This document shows, piece by piece, positions 51,053 to 56,963 of a DNA stretch of 56,963 nucleotides. Made by a program: the position numbers and the translations under genes. A model generated the notes under the pieces. That model was given only the letters and a program-made list of their open reading frames with translations, was not told the origin of the DNA and made no database searches. This stretch comes from an uncultured Mycoplasmatota bacterium (GTDB lineage: Bacteria; Bacillota_I; Bacilli_A; RF39; UBA660): positions 1 through 56,963 of the forward strand of contig USGP01000006.1 in NCBI GenBank assembly GCA_900554315.1. Direction: 5' to 3'. How positions within the stretch are numbered: position 1 is the stretch's first letter; each line of letters starts with the position of its first letter.

Positions 51053-51388
51053 ATGAATATGTTTGAAGAAATAGAGCATGAAAAAGAAGATCTTCCTAAA
51101 TTAAAGAATATTACGAAAGAGGTTTCTCATTATTCTTTTAATGGGTATCAGAAATTTGCTATTGTAGTTTTTTGTGTTTGTTTTTGCTTTGGTATTATAT
51201 TAGGTAATTTGTTTCCTGCTTGTGGTACTAGTTCTAATTTTTATGGTACATGTACAACAACTGAATTTAATTTTTCTTTGATGATTTTCTTTTGGTTTAT
51301 TTCTTTCTTAGTATGTTTATTCTTTTATGCTTTAGGACATATTATTTCTCTTCTTACTTCTATTGATGAACACTTGCGTAAAAGATAA
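51053..51388 (+). CDS. Small two-helix membrane protein
   Basis: A 111-residue protein with an acidic N-terminal 35 residues, a membrane helix at about 38-56, a short loop with two Cys (PACGTSSNFYGTC), a second helix (about 75-98) and a basic end. The Cys pair would lie outside and could bond. No family is recognised. AAGGAGGATG in the end of the upstream gene precedes ATG 51053 (51059 is also possible). Confidence 0.65.
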   Translation: MNMFEEIEHEKEDLPKLKNITKEVSHYSFNGYQKFAIVVFCVCFCFGIILGNLFPACGTSSNFYGTCTTTEFNFSLMIFFWFISFLVCLFFYALGHIISLLTSIDEHLRKR

Positions 51389-51408
51389 GTAAAATTTGTT
51401 GATATTTC

Positions 51409-51437
51409 TTGCAATTTAGATAGAAACATGGTAAATT
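51409..51437 (+). promoter_or_regulatory. Promoter of the HU gene
   Basis: TTGCAA (51409-51414), 17 bases, extended -10 TGGTAAATT (51429-51437). A small hairpin AAGCA/TGCTT lies in the leader near 51448-51463. Confidence 0.55.
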
Positions 51438-51490
51438 TTATATGTAAGCATAAAGGTGCTTAATTAATATTGTTAGGGAGGTATATATTA

Positions 51491-51763
51491 ATGAAAAAAG
51501 TTGAATTAGTAGAAGCTGTTGCTGAAGAAACTGGATTAACTAAAGCTGATGCTACAAGAGCAATCGATGCTACTTTCAAAGTTATTACAAATGCTTTAGC
51601 TAATGGAGATAAAGTACCACTAGTTGGTTTTGGAACTTTTGGTGTATCTGAAAGAGCAGCTCGTGAAGGACGTAATCCTAGAACTGGTGAAACTGTAACA
51701 ATCGCTGCTAGAAAAGCTGTTACTTTCAAAGCTGGTTCTGCTTTAAAAGAAGCTGTAAACTAA
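51491..51763 (+). CDS. hup: DNA-binding protein HU
   Basis: A 90-residue HU/HBsu-family nucleoid protein. It shows the standard layout: KKVELVEAVAEETGLTKADA helices, then PLVGFGTFGVSERAAREGRN and PRTGETVTIAARKAVTFKAG, the beta arm with the conserved Pro that intercalates in DNA. AGGGAGG precedes the ATG at 51491. In B. subtilis hbs lies next to spoIVA; here these are separated by the der cluster. Confidence 0.96.
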   Translation: MKKVELVEAVAEETGLTKADATRAIDATFKVITNALANGDKVPLVGFGTFGVSERAAREGRNPRTGETVTIAARKAVTFKAGSALKEAVN

Positions 51764-51782
51764 TATTAATATGTATTGATAT

Positions 51783-51810
51783 AGAGATGAAAATTCATCT
51801 CTTTTTTATT
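51783..51810 (+). terminator. Terminator of the HU gene
   Basis: Stem AGAGATGA / TCATCTCT, loop AAAT, then T's. Confidence 0.75.
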
Positions 51811-51816
51811 GTTTTA

Positions 51817-51825
51817 TGGTATAAT
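51817..51825 (+). promoter_or_regulatory. Extended -10 promoter of cca
   Basis: TGGTATAAT, 19 bases before the cca ATG. The -35 region falls in the HU terminator and is poor. Confidence 0.5.
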
Positions 51826-51844
51826 ATAGTTGGTGATTTTTATT

Positions 51845-52945
51845 ATGTTAGATAATGCATTAAAATTAATTCGAGAACTTACAGAACATAATTATAAAGC
51901 TTATATTGTAGGAGGGTTTGTTAGAGATTATTTACTTGGTAGAGAGTCTCAAGATATTGATGTTTGTACCAATGCTACTCCTAAGGAGATAAAAGAAGTT
52001 TTTCCAGATGGATTTTTACCTACCGAAGATTATGGGTCTGTTATTGTCAATAAATATGGTATTCGATTTGAGATAACTACATTTAGAAAGGAATTTAGTT
52101 ATCAAGATCATCGTAAACCAGTAGAAATTCAATATATAGATGATTTATATCAGGATTTATTAAGAAGAGATTTTACTATTAATTCTATTTGTATTGATGA
52201 AAATGGTGATATTATTGATTTCTTGGGTGGTAGAGATGATTTAGAAAGAAAGTTAATTCGTTCTGTGGGAGATGCAGATGAAAGATTTGAACAGGATGCT
52301 TTGCGTATTCTTCGTGCTATTCGATTTGCGGCTGTTCTTGATTTTCAATTAGATAGTGAAGTTGTTGTGGCAATTCGTAAGCATAGAGAACTATTAAAAG
52401 AGTTATCTTATCATCGTAAGAAAGAAGAACTTGATAAGATGTTTGTTAGTGGAAGAGCCGCAAGAGGAATTGATTTGTTGTTAGAATATCATTTAGAAAA
52501 ATATTTGGATTTAGATCATTTAGCTGAAGTTGAAAATACAGATAGTGTTATTGGTATTTGGAGTGTATTACATGTTGAAGATATCTATCCTTTTTCTAAT
52601 AATGAAAAAGAAATGATGCAGGATATTAGAGAAGTTATGAAATTAAATAATTATGATCCTATGGCTTTATATCAATATGGTCTTTATGTTAATAGTGTGG
52701 CTGGTGAAATGAAAGGTTTAGATAAGAAAAAAATTACGGAGGCTTATAATAGTCTTGCTATTCATCGACGTAGAGATTTAGCTATTACTAGTGAAGAGAT
52801 TATGGAAGCATTACACAAAGAGCCAGGAGAGTATTTAAGTGATATTTATGATGATATTGAAAAAGAAGTATTATATCATCGCTTGCCAAATGAAAAAGAT
52901 TCATTATTAACTTATATTAAAAAAAATTTTGCTTCTAATTCTTAG
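51845..52945 (+). CDS. cca: CCA tRNA nucleotidyltransferase
   Basis: Class II nucleotidyltransferase that adds or repairs the tRNA 3' CCA. The 366-residue protein has YIVGGFVRDYLLG with DIDVCTNATP (catalytic Asp pair), RRDFTINSICID, DERFEQDALRILRAIRFAA and the start of the neck region. The family's usual length is nearer 390-400, so the C-terminal part is somewhat short. GGTGAT precedes the ATG at 51845. It is related to poly(A) polymerase, so CCA specificity is inferred from Gram-positive context. Confidence 0.9.
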   Translation: MLDNALKLIRELTEHNYKAYIVGGFVRDYLLGRESQDIDVCTNATPKEIKEVFPDGFLPTEDYGSVIVNKYGIRFEITTFRKEFSYQDHRKPVEIQYIDDLYQDLLRRDFTINSICIDENGDIIDFLGGRDDLERKLIRSVGDADERFEQDALRILRAIRFAAVLDFQLDSEVVVAIRKHRELLKELSYHRKKEELDKMFVSGRAARGIDLLLEYHLEKYLDLDHLAEVENTDSVIGIWSVLHVEDIYPFSNNEKEMMQDIREVMKLNNYDPMALYQYGLYVNSVAGEMKGLDKKKITEAYNSLAIHRRRDLAITSEEIMEALHKEPGEYLSDIYDDIEKEVLYHRLPNEKDSLLTYIKKNFASNS

Positions 52946-52957
52946 AAGCTTTTTTTC
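52931..52957 (+). terminator. Terminator of cca
   Basis: Stem GCTTCTAA / TTAGAAGC with a 3-base loop, then T's. It begins inside the coding end and includes the stop codon. Confidence 0.8.
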
Positions 52958-53005
52958 TTCTTTATTTTGTGGTATTATATAAAAAATTGTTTAGGAGATG
53001 GTAAA

Positions 53006-53692
53006 ATGAAGGCTTCACAATTTATGGATGTTTTTAAACATGGTCATTTAGTGATTCCACTTTATTTTTTAAGACAATATAAAAAACTAAATATTCAATT
53101 GGATGAATTTATTTTTCTAATGTATTTATATCAGTTTGGTAATAAAAGTTTATTTAATCCATCAAAGTATGCTGAAGATTTAGATTTGGATTCCTCTAAG
53201 GTGATGGAGTATATTGGAACTTTGACTGATAGAAAGCTTATTCAAGTAGAGGTTGTTAAAAATGAGAAAGATTTGATGGAAGAAGTTGTTATATTAGATG
53301 GCTTTTATCGTAAATTGTCTTTATTAATGGTAGAAGACACTAATGAAAAGAATGCAAGTTATCAGTCTAATATATTTGAAATTGTAGAAAAAGAATTTGG
53401 TAGAACACTTAGTCCTATTGAATATGAGATAATTAAAGCTTGGCTTGATAATGATATGAGTGAAGAGTTAATTAGAGAGGCCATTAAAGAAGCAACTTTT
53501 AATGGTGTTTCTAATTTGCGATATATTGATAAGATTTTATATGAGTGGGGAAAGGCTGGTATTAAGACTGCTAAAGATGTTGATGAACATCGTAAGAAGA
53601 GAGCACAGCGTAGAGAAGAGGAAGCAGATAAAAATATTGATTTAGATATTGTGGATTGGGATTGGTTTGATGATGATGACAATGATGAATAG
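53006..53692 (+). CDS. dnaD: DnaD-type replication initiation protein
   Basis: A 228-residue DnaD: N-terminal winged-helix domain (DEFIFLMYLYQFGNKSLFNP) and C-terminal DnaB2/DnaD helical domain (EFGRTLSPIEYEIIKAWLDN, FNGVSNLRYIDKILYEWGKAG), the DnaD signature. The acidic tail WDWFDDDDNDE may contact partners. DnaD helps load the DnaC helicase at oriC and PriA sites. GGAGATGG precedes ATG 53006; the extended -10 TGGTATTAT is at 52970-52978. nth overlaps its end, as in B. subtilis dnaD-nth. Confidence 0.93.
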   Translation: MKASQFMDVFKHGHLVIPLYFLRQYKKLNIQLDEFIFLMYLYQFGNKSLFNPSKYAEDLDLDSSKVMEYIGTLTDRKLIQVEVVKNEKDLMEEVVILDGFYRKLSLLMVEDTNEKNASYQSNIFEIVEKEFGRTLSPIEYEIIKAWLDNDMSEELIREAIKEATFNGVSNLRYIDKILYEWGKAGIKTAKDVDEHRKKRAQRREEEADKNIDLDIVDWDWFDDDDNDE

Positions 53693-54308
53693 CTTGTTAG
53701 AGTATTTAGATTATTTGTTTCCTAATCCCAAATGTGAGCTTATTTATTACACAGATTATCAGTTGTTGATGGCTGTTGTTTTGAGTGCTCAGTCTACCGA
53801 TAAAAGAGTTAATTCTGTTACTCCTATTATTTTTTCTAAATATCCTACTTTAGAAGCTTTAAAGAATGCTGATTTAAGTGATTTAGAAAATATTATTAGA
53901 CCTGTTGGTTCTTTTCGAAAGAAAGCGAGTTTTTTAAAGGGAATTGCTACTAGGCTGGTTGATGAATTTGATGGTAGAGTTCCTACTGATAGGGAAGTGT
54001 TAGAAAGTTTTCCTGGTGTTGGCAGAAAGACGGTAAATGTCTTTTTAGCTGAGTTTTATCATTATCCTGCTATTGCTGTTGATACTCATGTAGAACGTGT
54101 CTCTAAGAGGCTTAAATTGGCTTATCAAAAGGATTCTGTTTTAGATGTTGAAAGAAAGCTTATGAAGAAAGTTCCTAAGGATAGATGGGCTAAGTTTCAT
54201 TTACAGATGGTTTTGTTTGGGAGATATTACTGCAAAGCAGTAAAGCCTCTATGTAAGGAATGCCCGTTAAAGGAATTTTGTCGTGAAAAAAAGAAGAATC
54301 TTGATTGA
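53682..54308 (+). CDS. nth: Endonuclease III
   Basis: A 208-residue base-excision repair glycosylase/AP lyase for oxidised pyrimidines. The helix-hairpin-helix FPGVGRKTVNVF carries the catalytic Lys and VDTHV the catalytic Asp. The 4Fe-4S cluster motif is intact: C-x6-C-x2-C-x5-C in CKAVKPLCKECPLKEFC. Adjacent ATGs at 53682 and 53685 lie in the dnaD end, so translation is coupled; which is used is uncertain. Confidence 0.95.
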   Translation: MMNSLLEYLDYLFPNPKCELIYYTDYQLLMAVVLSAQSTDKRVNSVTPIIFSKYPTLEALKNADLSDLENIIRPVGSFRKKASFLKGIATRLVDEFDGRVPTDREVLESFPGVGRKTVNVFLAEFYHYPAIAVDTHVERVSKRLKLAYQKDSVLDVERKLMKKVPKDRWAKFHLQMVLFGRYYCKAVKPLCKECPLKEFCREKKKNLD

Positions 54309-54318
54309 TTCTTCTTTT
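54289..54318. terminator. Bidirectional terminator, nth / PBP
   Basis: 12-bp stem AAAAGAAGAATC / GATTCTTCTTTT, loop TTGATT, between convergent genes. It overlaps the nth end. Confidence 0.85.
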
Positions 54319-54319
54319 A

Positions 54320-56963
54320 TTATGGTGTGGTTACTTCAGGATCTGGTGGTGTCGTTGGTGTTGTTGGATCTTCAGGTTCTGTAGTACCTCCACCACCAGG
54401 CGTTGTTGGATCTGTTGGTGTTGTAGGTTCTTCAGGTTCTTCCTCGGGTTCTTTTAATGTGTATGTTGCGGCATCCCCTTGTAATCCACTATATCCTTTA
54501 TATGTTGCGACTACTCTATATGTAGTATATGGAGAAGCACTTCCACCTAATGTGTAAGTATAACTTGTGCTTTCTGTAAATCCAAGTAGAGTAGATCCCA
54601 TATATACATTATAACCGAATGTTCCTAAATTGCTGTTGTTGCCAGGGTTTACTGCTGACCAAGATAAGGTAACTTTATTTGTACTTTCATCGTAAGATAC
54701 TTTAAAGTTTCCAGGTTTTGCAAGACTTACGCTTGATGTGTCTAATTCTTCAGGTTCTGTACCTTTCTTGAAGTATTCATATACGACATTTCCTGTATAT
54801 CCACTTCCAGCTACAACTGGTGGATTTGATCCAGAAATGATTCCTAATTTAACAACACTGCTTGGTTGTTTGAATTCTTCTCTATTTGATTCCATAGCTC
54901 CAGCGTTGATTAAAGCATTGAAGATTTTATCTTTTTGAATGGTTGCTGGAACATTATGTAATACGTATGTTGAATCGATTTTATCATATCCATACCATAA
55001 TGCAATAACTGTTTTGGTTGAATATCCGACTACCCAGGAATCTCTGATAGCATCACTAGGTAGATTGTATCTTTCCATAGTATCATCATCATAGTTTGTT
55101 GTACCAGTTTTTCTGGCAACATTGCTTGGATTACCACCATTTAATGTTACATCTTCTAGTACGTTTGAAATCATGAATGCTGTGGCATCTGACATGACAC
55201 GTTTTGTTTCACCGTCAAATTCAATTACTTCACCAGTGTCACGTACTACAATTTTTCTAATTGTGTGAGGTTCTGTAAAGTATCCACCATTTGAGAATGC
55301 AGCGTAAGCTCCAGCCATTTCCATAGATGAAACTCCAGGACTAAATGCTCCTATTGCGTGAGCTTCATGGATTTTTCCATTTTCAATTTCTGGTGTGATT
55401 CCCAAACTTTCTACAAATTGAATAATCTTTTTATTATCTACTTGTTGGAATGCTTTTAATGCTGGAATATTTCTTGATGTTGATAATGCTCTTCTTAGAG
55501 TAATTGTACCAAAGTATCCGTTATCCCAGTTTTTGATTGATTTACCATTGGAATATTGATATGGTGAATCATCAAATAATGTGTATGTTGACCAGTCATT
55601 GTATTCAATACCTGGACCATAATCAAATAATGGTTTTGCTGTTGATCCTGGTTGACGTTTATTATCTACTGCGTAGTTCCATCCACCAGCACCTCTATTT
55701 CTACCAGCACCAATTGCTTGTACTTCACCATTTTCTGAATTTAATACTGTTACACCAGCTTGTACTTGATCATTAATCCAATTGTATGTTTCACCATTCA
55801 TTACTGAGTTTACGGCATTTTGTCTATCTCTATCTAAAGCTGTATATACTTCTACTGGCGTTTTGTTTGGATCAATATTATATTTTTCTTCAAGTTCTTT
55901 TGTAACAGTATCTAGGTAACCTTGATATGGATCAGAAGATGCTGATTGATTTACTACTAAATCTTCTACAGGAATACTATTTGCAATGTCTGCCTCTTCT
56001 TGTGTAATATATCCATGTCTTACCATTAGATATAATACTGTTTCACGTCTTTTTTCGGCGTTTTCAGGATTTACATCCGGTTTATAGTAAGTTGGCGCTT
56101 GGAACATACCGGCAATGATTGCCGCTTCACTTAAGTTTAAGTCGCTAGCACTTTTACCAAAATATGTTTGAGCAGCTTCTTCTACTCCGTAAACCATACC
56201 ACCTAAACCGTGATTATTAACATAAAATTCAATAATTTGTTCTTTGGTATAATTTTTTTCTAGTTTAAATACTGCTAAATAAATATCAGTAAATTTACGA
56301 ATAATACCTTGAATACCACTATCTTCTGTAGAAGTCATAGAGTTTTTAATTACTTGCATTGAGATGGTAGATGCTCCACCGGCATTTGAGTTACCAAGTA
56401 GTTGTCCTACGCTAGCTTTTAAGAAACGTGGTGCATCGAAACCGTTGTGTTCGAAGAATCTAGAGTCTTCTGTTGCAACAAGGGCATCTACAAAAACTTG
56501 TGGTAAGTCTTCATAGCTGATTTTTTCTCTTCGCTCTTCTCCAGTTTCTGCAAATTTTTTCTCATCGCTATCATAGAATAAACTCATTTCTTTTGTGTTT
56601 AATTTTTCAGCATCAAATTCTGGAGCAGTTACTGTAATATAAACTAAGAATGCAGCAAATAATGCTAGTAATAAAATACCAAGACTTAATATAATTATTA
56701 AGATGATGTTTATTACTTTTTTCTTTTTCTTATCATTTTTAGCTTTTCTTAGTAGACAAGCTACTCCGATGATTACTCCAATTCCGACAGCTGTAATTAA
56801 TGTGAATATTAGCCCTAATTTAAAGAAACATAGAATTAATAGGGCTACTAGTGCTAAAGTACAACCAATTAATACGTTTGTATTTGGTTTTGGTTTTAAT
56901 TTTCTTGTTGTTTTTGTTGTACCCTTAATACTAAACTCTTTCGTTGCATTACTACTGCTGTGC
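54320..56963 (-). CDS. Class A penicillin-binding protein (PBP1-type), N-terminus beyond window
   Basis: A bifunctional glycosyltransferase/transpeptidase that builds peptidoglycan. The frame is open past 56587 to the right edge, so the start is outside. The N-terminal region has a basic, Thr/Lys-rich stretch and three hydrophobic segments before the catalytic part. GT51: EDSRFFEHNGFD and GGASTISMQVIKN. Transpeptidase: STAK in QPGSTAKPLFDYG, SRN in SRNIPALKAF and KTGT in KTGTTNYDDD. The extracellular C-terminus adds an FN3-like domain (KPGNFKVSYDESTNKVTLSW) and a Pro/Thr/Glu-rich tail. It occupies the ponA position after dnaD-nth, as in B. subtilis. An internal ATG at 56587 is not the true start because TAPEFDAEKLNTKE upstream is PBP-like. 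Confidence 0.94.
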   Translation of the reverse strand, partial: HSSSNATKEFSIKGTTKTTRKLKPKPNTNVLIGCTLALVALLILCFFKLGLIFTLITAVGIGVIIGVACLLRKAKNDKKKKKVINIILIIILSLGILLLALFAAFLVYITVTAPEFDAEKLNTKEMSLFYDSDEKKFAETGEERREKISYEDLPQVFVDALVATEDSRFFEHNGFDAPRFLKASVGQLLGNSNAGGASTISMQVIKNSMTSTEDSGIQGIIRKFTDIYLAVFKLEKNYTKEQIIEFYVNNHGLGGMVYGVEEAAQTYFGKSASDLNLSEAAIIAGMFQAPTYYKPDVNPENAEKRRETVLYLMVRHGYITQEEADIANSIPVEDLVVNQSASSDPYQGYLDTVTKELEEKYNIDPNKTPVEVYTALDRDRQNAVNSVMNGETYNWINDQVQAGVTVLNSENGEVQAIGAGRNRGAGGWNYAVDNKRQPGSTAKPLFDYGPGIEYNDWSTYTLFDDSPYQYSNGKSIKNWDNGYFGTITLRRALSTSRNIPALKAFQQVDNKKIIQFVESLGITPEIENGKIHEAHAIGAFSPGVSSMEMAGAYAAFSNGGYFTEPHTIRKIVVRDTGEVIEFDGETKRVMSDATAFMISNVLEDVTLNGGNPSNVARKTGTTNYDDDTMERYNLPSDAIRDSWVVGYSTKTVIALWYGYDKIDSTYVLHNVPATIQKDKIFNALINAGAMESNREEFKQPSSVVKLGIISGSNPPVVAGSGYTGNVVYEYFKKGTEPEELDTSSVSLAKPGNFKVSYDESTNKVTLSWSAVNPGNNSNLGTFGYNVYMGSTLLGFTESTSYTYTLGGSASPYTTYRVVATYKGYSGLQGDAATYTLKEPEEEPEEPTTPTDPTTPGGGGTTEPEDPTTPTTPPDPEVTTP

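Noticed and set aside
54327..54557. Gly/Val/Ser-rich plus-strand frame
   Set aside because: It is the antisense of the Pro/Thr-rich tail of the PBP; low complexity only.

Overview
The window is AT-rich chromosomal DNA from a Gram-positive, low-GC bacterium (Bacillota, probably a gut Bacilli or Erysipelotrichia-type lineage; the placement is inference). Supporting signs are AGGAGG/AGGTG ribosome sites, two T-box riboswitches, A/T-rich hairpin terminators, LPxTG-like surface anchoring, FemABX-type ligases and gene neighbourhoods shared with Bacillus subtilis. TGA is used as a stop (for example at 8864-8866 and 19110-19112), so this is not a code-4 Mollicute. Four recognisable spore genes (a Cse60-like protein, an alpha/beta small acid-soluble spore protein, spoIVA and a SpoVIF-like protein) point to an endospore former or a recent descendant of one. 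No tRNA, rRNA, CRISPR array, insertion sequence or prophage is visible.

Layout. 1-11.4 kb: a truncated thioester-domain adhesin, fhs, an Ig-like membrane protein, an NfeD/SPFH pair, a radical SAM/patatin pair, a VanY-type peptidase and a GH31 glycosidase that is frameshifted. 11.4-17.5 kb: a Leu-type T-box with leuS, a Fic-like protein that lacks the catalytic His, cse60 and a MurJ-like flippase. 17.5-22.7 kb: five WXG100-type small proteins, one fused to a GH73 lysozyme domain, facing two FemABX peptidoglycan-bridge ligases. 22.7-31.8 kb: trmB, a lipoprotein, a YtxH-type envelope operon, a Tyr-type T-box driving a CYTH protein and tyrS, a phosphatase and rpsD with a long leader. 31.8-39.6 kb: ezrA, a prepilin-like protein, thiI, a spore protein and a four-gene operon of unknown function. 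39.6-45.5 kb: two acetate kinases, an NrnA-like phosphoesterase, engB and three unknown proteins. 45.5-57 kb: spoIVA, a DUF2628-type protein, der-SHOCT-spoVIF, two membrane proteins, HU, cca, dnaD, nth and a class A PBP that runs off the right edge.

The order tyrS-rpsD-ezrA-thiI-SASP and the sets der/spoIVA/HU and cca-dnaD-nth-PBP resemble B. subtilis neighbourhoods, so the backbone is ancestral. The accessory interest is in the WXG100/GH73 cluster, the unknown operon at 35.8-39.5 kb, enzymes with altered catalytic residues (Fic, GH31, the first acetate kinase) and unrelated genes placed between each T-box and its synthetase.

Most transcription units end in a hairpin plus T-tract, often shared by convergent genes. 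Many promoters have an extended -10 (TGnTATAAT) and a weak -35. All functions are read from sequence motifs and remembered family features; no search was run.
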